Shown: positions 16,298 through 23,571 of the stretch, in pieces | Layout: each line of letters starts with the position of its first letter | Position numbering within the stretch: the first letter of the stretch is position 1 | Origin: Actinomycetes bacterium | GTDB lineage: Bacteria; Actinomycetota; Actinomycetes; Actinomycetales; Dermatophilaceae | Direction of reading: 5' to 3' | DNA length: 43,179 nucleotides | NCBI GenBank assembly: GCA_029778715.1 | Contig: JAKOPT010000102.1 | Coordinates: 1-43,179, forward strand | Translations under genes and position numbers: made by a program | The notes under the pieces: generated by a model | The model's database searches: none | Seen by the model: the letters and a program-made list of their open reading frames with translations, nothing else | What the model was told of the DNA's origin: nothing

Positions 16298-17862
16298 CGA
16301 CGCACCCCGGCCAGGGCGCCCGACCCGGCCGACAGCCCAGGTGAGCGGCGGACGAGCAGCACCCGCGGCATACGGACCCGGCGGGCGGCGCCCGACGTGT
16401 CGGTGACGATCACCGAAGCGGTGGCCGACTCGTCGACGACTACCTCGAAATCGTCCTCGGTCAACCCGAGATAGCCGACCAGTTCGGCGACGCCCTGGGT
16501 CGGTGGATGCGCCTGCAGCAAGGCATCAAGGGTGACCTGGTCGCGGCGGCGCAGCGCGGTGCGCACCGTGTCGGTGAGGCGCGCGGTGTCGACATAGACC
16601 TGGTCGAAGAGGGCGCCGAGGTCGAGATCCTCCTCGCTGGTGTCGACGGCCTGGGAGTCGACCCCGGTGAAGGTCGACGGCGCGTAGAGCGGGCGCTCCA
16701 TCGGCAGCGACACCTCGGGCGCGGTCGCGGCGATCTCCATGGTGAGGTCGGGGCGGGCGACGTTGCGCAGGGCCAGGGCGGAGCGTTCGATGGAGCGCAG
16801 CAACTCGACGACGCGCCGGTTTTCGAGCCACACCTGATCGTCGAGGAAGCGCCGCAACTGCTCCGAGAGCAGCCGGACCGTGTGCTGGGTGCGTTCGGCG
16901 GCGGCGAGCCAGTCGTAGTGGATGCGGCCCAGGGTGGGGTCGACATCGAGGTCACCGAGGTCGAGGAGGCGCTCGAGGAGGTCGGTGAGTTCCTCGCGGC
17001 GGGTGCGGGAGAGGAGGAAGTCGTGGAACGCCTGGAAACTGCGCCCCTGATCGGAGTCGGCGATGGCATGGCGTTCGCCGATGATCTGGTCGAGCAACTC
17101 GCCCTTGGCCCCATCCCAGGCGGCGATGTCGGCGCGGATCGTGCGGTCCAGGCCCCGGAAGTTCTCCTCGACCGCCCGGAAGTCCGAGAGCAGGTCGCGG
17201 GCGGTCGCGGCGAAATGCTGGTAGCGGTCGAGGAGGGCAACCTGGTCGAGGGTGTGGGCCTGACCGGCCTCGACAGCGGCGATCTGGGCATCGAGGTCGT
17301 CGCGTCGTCGGGTGAGGGCGGCCAGATGGGCGGTGGGGTCGGCATCGGCGCCGGCGACGATGTCGCGCAGCAGCTCGACGATGGTTTGCAGCCGCGACTG
17401 GGTGCCGACGAAGGGCCGGTGGCGGAGGGTCGCGAGGAACGCGTAGGCGCGCTCGACGTCGAGGGTCGCGTCGTAGTGGGCTTCGGTGTCGCCGTCGGGG
17501 TAGTACTTGCGCAGCCACCCGGCCTCGGGCGCGGCCCAGGCGTCGATGTAGTCGCGCGCGCTTCTTGGGTATGCCGCCCGCTCTCCTCCGCCGGCCACCG
17601 CACCGGAGGCGGCCGAGACGTTCGCGGCATACAGCAGGTCGTCGACGCGGGCGATGAGGTCGGTTTCGCTGATGGTGCGGACGTTGTCGACGATGAAGAT
17701 CTGGCCGAGGACGCTCAGGATCAGGGCGGCGTTGTCGGCGCGCAGCAATCGCCACGCCGGGGAGGTGGCGCGCAGGGAGGCGACGGTGTCGTGGTCCACG
17801 CCGAAGCAACTCTCGAGGTCGGGGAAGGGCTCTGCGGGAACCCTAACGCGCGCCGCCGACAC
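16294..17862 (-). CDS. jetA: JetA (MksF), DUF3375 kleisin subunit of type I Wadjet
   Basis: The GTG at 17862 is chosen because it follows a strong AGGAGG by 8 bases and begins the conserved part; the open frame extends to 17973 but those codons lie in the hairpin repeat. The 522-residue product carries the DUF3375 N-terminal signature LRATSPAWRLLRADNAALIL and a long helical middle. It is the MukF-like kleisin that bridges the two JetC heads and recruits JetB. It is the first gene of jetABCD. The upstream gene ends at 18020, leaving about 157 bases for a promoter and the repeat element. Confidence 0.92.
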   Translation of the reverse strand: MSAARVRVPAEPFPDLESCFGVDHDTVASLRATSPAWRLLRADNAALILSVLGQIFIVDNVRTISETDLIARVDDLLYAANVSAASGAVAGGGERAAYPRSARDYIDAWAAPEAGWLRKYYPDGDTEAHYDATLDVERAYAFLATLRHRPFVGTQSRLQTIVELLRDIVAGADADPTAHLAALTRRRDDLDAQIAAVEAGQAHTLDQVALLDRYQHFAATARDLLSDFRAVEENFRGLDRTIRADIAAWDGAKGELLDQIIGERHAIADSDQGRSFQAFHDFLLSRTRREELTDLLERLLDLGDLDVDPTLGRIHYDWLAAAERTQHTVRLLSEQLRRFLDDQVWLENRRVVELLRSIERSALALRNVARPDLTMEIAATAPEVSLPMERPLYAPSTFTGVDSQAVDTSEEDLDLGALFDQVYVDTARLTDTVRTALRRRDQVTLDALLQAHPPTQGVAELVGYLGLTEDDFEVVVDESATASVIVTDTSGAARRVRMPRVLLVRRSPGLSAGSGALAGVRR

Positions 17863-17895
17863 CCCGCCCCCCTCCTCACCCCACCAACCTCTCCC

Positions 17896-17982
17896 GTCAC
17901 CCCTTTCCCGCCTGAACCGCCCAACGTCCACTTCGCCCCCCAACAGTCGGGGGGCGAAGTGCCCCTTTCCCACCGCAAGTCC
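17896..17982 (-). repeat. 87-bp dispersed hairpin repeat, copy B, in the jetA leader
   Basis: This is the inverted counterpart of 1293-1379 (about 79 of 87 bases identical). The central stem is perfect over 13 bp: CACTTCGCCCCCC with GGGGGGCGAAGTG, loop AACAGTC. It ends 34 bases before the jetA GTG and starts 38 bases after the stop of the YhgE-like gene. It could therefore terminate that transcript, shape the jetA leader, or simply be a REP/MITE-like insertion. Confidence 0.8.
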
Positions 17983-18019
17983 ACCGGGAGGGCCGCGACC
18001 TGGACGTGACCGCGCTCGT

Positions 18020-20002
18020 TCAGGCCGCGGTCACCTCGGGCTTGATGCGCGCCGCCGTCCAGGTGCCGGCGCGGCGGGCGGCATACGAACCGACGAGCAG
18101 CGCGCCCACGGCATACGCGAGCAACACCCCCCAGTCGACCCACAGGTGCGCCAAGGCGCCGCCGTACATCAACCGACGAATCCCGTCGACGGCATACGAC
18201 ATGGGCAACACGTGGTGCAGCGCCTGCAGCGGCCCCGGCAGCGTCTGCCACGGGAACGTCCCGCCCGCACTCACCAGCTGCAACACCATCACGACGAGCG
18301 CCAGGAACTGCCCGACCAACCCGAACCGCGCCATCAACGCGTGGATCACGCCCATGAACGTCATCGACACCACGGCCATCCACAGCAGCAGGAGCACCGG
18401 ATGCGCCGCCGTCACCCCGACCCCGAAGACGATGATGAGCCAGGCAAACACCGCCTGCCCCACCCCGAGCAGCGCCGGCGCCAGCCAGCCGCCCGCCGAA
18501 ATCCGCCACGCCGGCTGCCCCGCGGCCAGGGCCCGCGTCGACAGCGGGCGCACCCGCGTGAAGAGCACGAACCCGCCGATCCACAGCGCCAGACTCATGA
18601 AGAACGGCGCCAACCCGGCGCCATAGTCGGCCGCCGATGCCTGCGAAACGTCGTGAACGCCAACGGGGTTACCGAGCGTCTGGGCGACCGCGCGCCGCTG
18701 CTCCGCCGACGGGTCGGGGATCGAGCGCAGCCCGTCGCGCAGCCCGTCGGCAAGCTGGTGGGCGCCCGTGCCCAACTCACCGAGACCGCCATCGAGGGTG
18801 TGGGCGCCGCTGGCGAGGGCAGTTGCGCCGTCGTATGCCGTGTGCTGGCCGGCGCGCAATTGCTGGGCGCCGCTGCCCAACTGGCTGGCTCCGGCGGAGG
18901 CCTGCGAGATCCCGTCAACGAGCGCGGGCGCGGCCGCCGCGAGCCGGCCCGCACCGTCGGCGACCTGACCCGCGCCGGCCGAGAGCTGGCCCAACTTGGT
19001 GTTGGCGTCCTGGACCTTGGCGTTGGCCGAGGTCACCGGCGTCGCCAACTGATCGGCGACCGACAGCACCTGAGCCACCTGATCGGGCGTGAACCCCGCG
19101 GCGATCAGGCGCTCCGCCAACGCCCCCCGCTGCGCAGTCATGTCGGTGACCAACTGCTGCGAGGCCGTGGCGACCTGCTGGCCCACCGCAGCGATCTGGG
19201 CGTTGCCGTTGGCGACCTGCCGGGCTCCGTCGGCGAGCGCCTGCGTCTGGGACGGCATACTCGCCGTTTGGCTCTTCATCGTCCCCAGGCCGGAGGCGAG
19301 GGTGGCGGCCCCGCTGGCGAGTTGGTCGGTGCCGTCGACGAGCTTCTTCTCGCCGGCCGCCAATTGGTCGGCGCCGGAAGCCAACTGGGCCGTGCCCGCC
19401 TTGGCCTTGTCGGCGCCCGCGGCCAACTGGGCCGCGCCGTCGGCCGCCGTGGAGATCCGGGCGTGGATCGTGCTGAAACCTTCGAGAAGCCGGCTCGCGG
19501 CCGTGGTCGACACCTGGGCCGCGACCGACTTGGTCACCTGGGCGACCACCTGGTTGGCGATCGTGCGGGTGAGATAGCCGTTGGCGTCGTTGGTTTCCAA
19601 CTCGAGCATGGCCTGGCGTGGTTTGAGATCGGCGCTGGAGGCCAAATCGGCGCTGAAAGAGGGCGGGACGAGCAGGACGAAGTCGTACCGACCGTCCCGC
19701 AATCCCCGGGCGGCAGCGGCCCGATCGACCTGGCTCCACGCGAAACTCTTGGAGTCCAGCAGCGTCTTGGCCACCGTGTCGCCGACCTGCAGGTGTTCCC
19801 CGGTCGCCAGCGTGGTGCCCTGATCCTCGATGACAACGGCCGCGGGCACGTTCTTCATCGCGGCATACGGGTCCTTGTTGGCATAGAGATAGAGGCCGCC
19901 GTAGAGCGAGGGGACCAGGATCATCGCGAAGACCGCGAGCCGGCCCAGCCGGGACGTGGTGAGGCGGCGTAACTCGGTGAGGGCCAGACGGATCGCAGTC
20001 AC
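18020..20002 (-). CDS. YhgE/Pip-family membrane protein (ABC-2-like)
   Basis: The 660-residue protein has one N-terminal membrane segment (near 22-41). A large extracytoplasmic region follows, with many heptad-like repeats built on GADQLAAG/LASGA (about 180-430), then a C-terminal bundle of about six membrane segments. This is the YhgE/Pip layout; relatives include the Lactococcus phage infection protein and EsaA-like type VII secretion components. The GTG start (20002) overlaps the stop of the upstream ATPase-like gene in GTGA, so the two are coupled and probably form one complex. Its role could be export of an envelope component or drug. No ESX genes are nearby to support type VII secretion. 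Confidence 0.85.
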   Translation of the reverse strand: MTAIRLALTELRRLTTSRLGRLAVFAMILVPSLYGGLYLYANKDPYAAMKNVPAAVVIEDQGTTLATGEHLQVGDTVAKTLLDSKSFAWSQVDRAAAARGLRDGRYDFVLLVPPSFSADLASSADLKPRQAMLELETNDANGYLTRTIANQVVAQVTKSVAAQVSTTAASRLLEGFSTIHARISTAADGAAQLAAGADKAKAGTAQLASGADQLAAGEKKLVDGTDQLASGAATLASGLGTMKSQTASMPSQTQALADGARQVANGNAQIAAVGQQVATASQQLVTDMTAQRGALAERLIAAGFTPDQVAQVLSVADQLATPVTSANAKVQDANTKLGQLSAGAGQVADGAGRLAAAAPALVDGISQASAGASQLGSGAQQLRAGQHTAYDGATALASGAHTLDGGLGELGTGAHQLADGLRDGLRSIPDPSAEQRRAVAQTLGNPVGVHDVSQASAADYGAGLAPFFMSLALWIGGFVLFTRVRPLSTRALAAGQPAWRISAGGWLAPALLGVGQAVFAWLIIVFGVGVTAAHPVLLLLWMAVVSMTFMGVIHALMARFGLVGQFLALVVMVLQLVSAGGTFPWQTLPGPLQALHHVLPMSYAVDGIRRLMYGGALAHLWVDWGVLLAYAVGALLVGSYAARRAGTWTAARIKPEVTAA

Positions 20003-20619
20003 GGGGTCACTCCGAGTTCATAGGGGGTCTGCAGGCCGAGGACACGGGCGGTGGCATGCGTGATCTGGACCACGCAGGTCAAGCCCGTGCGGGCCAGGGA
20101 GTCGACGTGCGGCCACCATTCGTGGGGGTCGCCGCCGCGCCGGTCGGGGTGGGCCAAGACGAGGACCCGGGTGGCGGCCCGCATCGAGGCGGTGGTCGTG
20201 AGGATTCGGACCCGGTCGCCGGGGGTGAGGTCTTCGAAATGGTGCTTGTGGGTGTCGGCGAGCCCGAGCCCGTCGAGGAGCGTGCGCGCCGCGCCCAGAC
20301 CCGAGCGGCGACCGGCAAAGGCGAGTTCCTCCGAGACAACCTCGGCGACGGTGAGCCCGTCCTCGGGAGCGGAGACCTCGGGGACGTCGACGAGGGCGAC
20401 CACGCGCCGCTGCAGGTCGCGGTCCTCCTGCCCGTCGAGACGAATGTGACCCCCGGCCAGGTCGACCCGCCCGGCAAGGGCGAGCGCCAGGGCCACATGG
20501 CCGTAGCCGGGGTCGCCGAGGATCGCCGTCACCCGGGCGGCGGGCGCCTCCAGGCTCGTCGGGGGCAGCAGGTCACTTCGCGACCCGGCAACCCGGACGC
20601 GATCGGCGACGAGATCCAT
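19999..20619 (-). CDS. Degenerate ABC transporter ATPase-like protein
   Basis: The 206-residue protein aligns with the ABC ATPase fold, but the catalytic motifs are altered. The Walker A position reads GDPGYGHVA (35-43), with His41 where Lys is required. The signature reads LTPGD (131-135) instead of LSGGQ. The Walker B position reads VLVLAHPDR (152-160), with Ala-His replacing Asp-Glu. ATP hydrolysis is therefore unlikely. It is first in a two-gene unit with the YhgE-like membrane protein and overlaps it by 4 bases, so it may be a structural or regulatory partner. It begins at ATG 20619 and is preceded by operator-like palindromes. The call as an ABC-related protein rests on motif order and context. 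Confidence 0.65.
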   Translation of the reverse strand: MDLVADRVRVAGSRSDLLPPTSLEAPAARVTAILGDPGYGHVALALALAGRVDLAGGHIRLDGQEDRDLQRRVVALVDVPEVSAPEDGLTVAEVVSEELAFAGRRSGLGAARTLLDGLGLADTHKHHFEDLTPGDRVRILTTTASMRAATRVLVLAHPDRRGGDPHEWWPHVDSLARTGLTCVVQITHATARVLGLQTPYELGVTP

Positions 20620-20662
20620 GTCAGGCTCCAGATCATGGGGGAATCGGACGGCGTCGAGGGTG

Positions 20663-20709
20663 CGGTTCGCAGTCTGAACCGAGACTATTAAGTTACTCGT
20701 TAGTAGGTT
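20663..20709 (-). promoter_or_regulatory. Operator-like palindromes and promoter of the ABC-like/yhgE unit
   Basis: Two inverted repeats precede the ATG at 20619: CGGTTC-N7-GAACCG (20663-20681) and AAGTTACT-CGTT-AGTAGGTT (20690-20709, perfect core TACT-N4-AGTA). Between them the minus strand reads TAGTCT (20687-20682), a TANNNT -10 candidate. The second palindrome would cover the promoter spacer, as expected for a TetR-type repressor site. No TetR gene lies in the window next to it. Confidence 0.5.
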
Positions 20710-20780
20710 CTATTCCCGGGTACGCCGTCCGCACCCGGTTGTTGCCCACCTCACCTCCCAGCCAAGCCCGCCGCCCTTGT

Positions 20781-22823
20781 CTAGCGGGCAATGAGCCAGG
20801 CCAGCGCCCCGGATAGGGCGGCGACGGTCACCAGTGCGAACCCGTGCCAACGCGGGGACCGGGCGAGTACCCCGACGAACTCGCGCAACACCGCGCTCGG
20901 GAAGAAGTACCGCGCCGTCGGGGCCCCGACCACCTGCGCCCGCAACCCCAGTTCGCGCGCGATGATCGCCGCCCGGAACGCGTGGAAGTCGTTGGTCACG
21001 ACCACCAGGTCCGCGCCCACTGCCTCGGCGGCGAGCAGTTCGCGCGTCAGCAAGAGGTTCTCCTCGGTTGTCTTGGAGGCAAGTTCGCGGCGCACGAGAG
21101 CGGCATCGGCGCCGTGCGCCACGGCATACCGAGCCATGGCCTCCCCCTCGGGCATCGTCTCGTCGGGCCCCTGCCCACCGGACAGCACGAGCAGCGGCGC
21201 CCGGCCGGCCGCGATCTCGGCGGCCTGGATCGCCAGCGCCCGGTCGATGCGGGCCGCGAGCAGCGGCGGCACGCGGTCGCCGAAGACCCGCGAGCCGAGG
21301 ACGACGATGGCGTCCATGCCGGGGCGGGGGTCGCGGCGCGCGTAGAACTGGCCGTAGAGCAAGAAGGCGCCGAAGACGAACCCGAGGTATGCCGACACCG
21401 CCAGTCCCACAATCGACACCACTCCCAGCCAGGTCCACTTCAGGAGGGCCGCGACCGTCAGGCCGATGACGAGGGTGAGCACGCCCACGGTCGCGAGGAG
21501 GGCGAGCAGGTTGCCAAGGCTGCGCCCCTCGCGGCGGATGACGACGACCCCGTTGTAGAGCAGGTAGCCCACGAGCACGAAACTGGCGAGGATCAGCCCC
21601 AGGGCGGCGATGGCCGCGACCCCGGTGCCCACCCGGGGCGCCACGGCGCTCAACGCGACGAGCAGCGTGCCGGCGAGGTAGATCCCGCCGCCGAGGGCGA
21701 TGACGGCGGAACTGAGGTGGCGGGGGTCCACACCCCCGAGGCGGGCCGAGGCGACCACGTCGGGATCGCGGGCATCGACGGCCACCAGCCCCGCGGCATA
21801 CCCGGAAATGCCACGGGTGTGCACCAGGAGCACGGTGAGCGCGCTGAGACCCACCCAGAGTTGGGCGAGATGACCGAGCGCCGGAATGGCCAGGTTGGCC
21901 CCGGTCTCGGTGAGGAGCAGGTAGACACCGATGCCGGCGAACCCGCGAACAGCCCACTGCCACAGTCGAGGTGGTTGACCGTCGGGACGCACGAAACGGA
22001 GGAAGACGAGCCGCTGTCCCAAGGTGGCGCCGCCGAGGTAGGCCGGGAGCGCGACGGTGAGGAGCACGATGGCGGCGACCGAGGCGGCGATGTCGATCCG
22101 GGCCTGCCATTGGGGCAACTCGCCCCCAAAGGCGGTGGCCACGACGCGGCCGATGATGGTCAACGCGATCGTCGTGAGAGTGACGGCGACCAGGTCGACC
22201 GTCATGCCCAGGAGACGCCGTGGGGGTCGCACCGGCGCGGGACGGCCCGCGGGCCGCGCGTGCTGACCCGGGAGGCGGCGGGCGAGCGGCACCAGCGCGA
22301 GGCCGAGTGCCGCCCCCGCGGTGTTGGCGAGGAGGTCGTCGGTGTCGAAGAGCCGGTAGGCGCACGGGTAGGTCCACCAGTTGCCGGTCAGTTGGGTCAG
22401 TTCGATGAGGACTGACACGGCGGCACCGGCGACGATGACGCGGCCCGGGGACCAGCCCAGGAGGTGGCGCACGAACACGCCGAAGGGCACGAACAACAGG
22501 ACATTGAGGACGACCTGCCACAGGGCGGGGTCGGTGACGGCACCGAGACCGGCCGCCCAGTGGATGTCGGCGAGGAACTGGAAGGGGATGAGCTGGGCGC
22601 GGATCGAACCGTCGCAACTGAGTTCCTCGGGTCGAGGCAACGGAAGAATCGTGTAGGTCCACAAGGCCATGCCGTAGACCACGGCCGCCGCACTGAGCAG
22701 GGCGTGACCTGGGCCGATAGCGCCCTTGCGATAACTCCAGGCGACGTAGGGGATGAAGACCAGCGGCACCACGAGCAGCCCGAGGACGACGGCCATGACC
22801 GCCGAGACGCTGAAGCCGCTCAC
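20781..22823 (-). CDS. VanZ - RDD - DUF218 (YdcF/SanA-like) fusion membrane protein
   Basis: The proposed GTG (22823) lies 7 bases after a TAGGCT -10 candidate; the frame runs on to 22874 but without membrane-protein composition, and an ATG at 22796 is an alternative. The product is about 680 residues with three parts. The first is a VanZ-like N-terminus (about 1-160) with LNVLLFVPFGVFVRHLLGW and an FDTDDLLANTAGAALG motif. A middle membrane region resembles RDD proteins (TLGQRLVFLRFV and a following helix). After more membrane segments comes a C-terminal DUF218 domain of about 150 residues (DAIVVLGSRVFGDRVPP, LVLSGGQGPDE, VVTNDFHAFRA). DUF218 proteins (ElyC, SanA, YdcF) affect envelope integrity, and VanZ proteins affect glycopeptide tolerance, so an envelope role is likely. 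Confidence 0.8.
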   Translation of the reverse strand: MSGFSVSAVMAVVLGLLVVPLVFIPYVAWSYRKGAIGPGHALLSAAAVVYGMALWTYTILPLPRPEELSCDGSIRAQLIPFQFLADIHWAAGLGAVTDPALWQVVLNVLLFVPFGVFVRHLLGWSPGRVIVAGAAVSVLIELTQLTGNWWTYPCAYRLFDTDDLLANTAGAALGLALVPLARRLPGQHARPAGRPAPVRPPRRLLGMTVDLVAVTLTTIALTIIGRVVATAFGGELPQWQARIDIAASVAAIVLLTVALPAYLGGATLGQRLVFLRFVRPDGQPPRLWQWAVRGFAGIGVYLLLTETGANLAIPALGHLAQLWVGLSALTVLLVHTRGISGYAAGLVAVDARDPDVVASARLGGVDPRHLSSAVIALGGGIYLAGTLLVALSAVAPRVGTGVAAIAALGLILASFVLVGYLLYNGVVVIRREGRSLGNLLALLATVGVLTLVIGLTVAALLKWTWLGVVSIVGLAVSAYLGFVFGAFLLYGQFYARRDPRPGMDAIVVLGSRVFGDRVPPLLAARIDRALAIQAAEIAAGRAPLLVLSGGQGPDETMPEGEAMARYAVAHGADAALVRRELASKTTEENLLLTRELLAAEAVGADLVVVTNDFHAFRAAIIARELGLRAQVVGAPTARYFFPSAVLREFVGVLARSPRWHGFALVTVAALSGALAWLIAR

Positions 22824-22830
22824 GGGATCG

Positions 22831-22836
22831 AGCCTA
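22831..22836 (-). promoter_or_regulatory. Candidate -10 box (TAGGCT) of a leaderless promoter
   Basis: On the minus strand TAGGCT is followed by 7 bases and then GTG (22823). No ribosome site separates them, which fits leaderless transcription of the VanZ-DUF218 gene. The hexamer is identical to the one before the methyltransferase at 3150. Confidence 0.5.
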
Positions 22837-22911
22837 CCGACGGGCAGCCGGCATACGCCCCGGTGAGCACGCATCCGGAGGGCGGACGGATGGGCTCCCA
22901 GGGAAGGCGAC

Positions 22912-22917
22912 TACCCT
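22912..22917 (+). promoter_or_regulatory. Candidate -10 box (TACCCT) for the gene at 22986
   Basis: TACCCT fits the TANNNT consensus and lies 68 bases before the GTG start; the implied leader of about 60 bases contains AGGAAG (22972-22977). No clear -35 is visible. Confidence 0.4.
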
Positions 22918-22985
22918 GGAGTAACACAAGGCGAGGGCGATGTGGCCCCGCAACCACCCACCCCACTCGACAGGAAGTGGCTTTC

Positions 22986-23459
22986 GTGCGTCATCCGTTG
23001 ACCCACACATTCGCAACGTACACCGACATTTACCAGACCGATGTCGTCCTCACCCCGGTCGGCGACCACCCGCCGATTCGCGCCACCGAGGTCCAGGTCA
23101 CCCTCGATCACGTGCCCGACGGCGGCCCGCGCCGCGACGTCCGGGTCCGAGTGCGGGTCACCGGCGAGAAGATCGTCGAGGACGGACACGGCGGCTACAC
23201 CACCGCCAACCAACCGACCGTCGAGGCCTTCGGTCTCGGGCTCTCGGAGACCCGCTACACGCTGTGCCAGGACGCGGTTCGCGCCACGCTGGCGCGCCGG
23301 GACCTCACCGAAGAGGCGACAGCCGGGTTCGCGTTCCTCGAGCCGTACGACGTGCACAAGCAGCGCGTCGAACTCGGTTCGGCCAACCTCGCGGGTTCGG
23401 TCAGCCACCACCTGCACTACGTCGGCGACCAGCCCGACCAGGAAGACGATCGCTGGTAA
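22986..23459 (+). CDS. Conserved-looking hypothetical protein
   Basis: The GTG at 22986 follows AGGAAG by 8 bases; the frame is open further upstream but that part overlaps the promoter region. The 157-residue protein is soluble and acidic, with no signal peptide or membrane segment. Features are an N-terminal TFATYTDIYQTDVVLTPVGD, a central beta-rich part, a lone Cys (SETRYTLCQDAVRATL) and a His-rich end (SVSHHLHYVGDQPDQ). I do not recognise the family. It stands alone between divergent and convergent neighbours and has its own promoter candidate and a strong terminator downstream, so it is probably a single-gene transcript. Confidence 0.75.
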   Translation: MRHPLTHTFATYTDIYQTDVVLTPVGDHPPIRATEVQVTLDHVPDGGPRRDVRVRVRVTGEKIVEDGHGGYTTANQPTVEAFGLGLSETRYTLCQDAVRATLARRDLTEEATAGFAFLEPYDVHKQRVELGSANLAGSVSHHLHYVGDQPDQEDDRW

Positions 23460-23481
23460 ACCAGCGCCGTCGGGAGGAACC

Positions 23482-23547
23482 GCCGAGCGGGAGAGCCTCC
23501 CTCTCGGCATGAGGTATGCGCCGGTGGATCCGCGGATTCGCCGGCGC
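23482..23547. terminator. Two consecutive hairpins between convergent genes
   Basis: The first hairpin (23482-23508) pairs GCCGAG/CTCGGC and then GGGAG/CTCCC around a three-base loop. The second (23518-23547) pairs GCGCCGG with CCGGCGC around an inner ATCCGCGGAT palindrome and is followed by TTT. They lie after the stop at 23459 (+) and before the stop at 23572 (-), so they can serve both genes. Confidence 0.75.
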
Positions 23548-23571
23548 TTTCCTCGTCGTGGCGCGGGCGCC

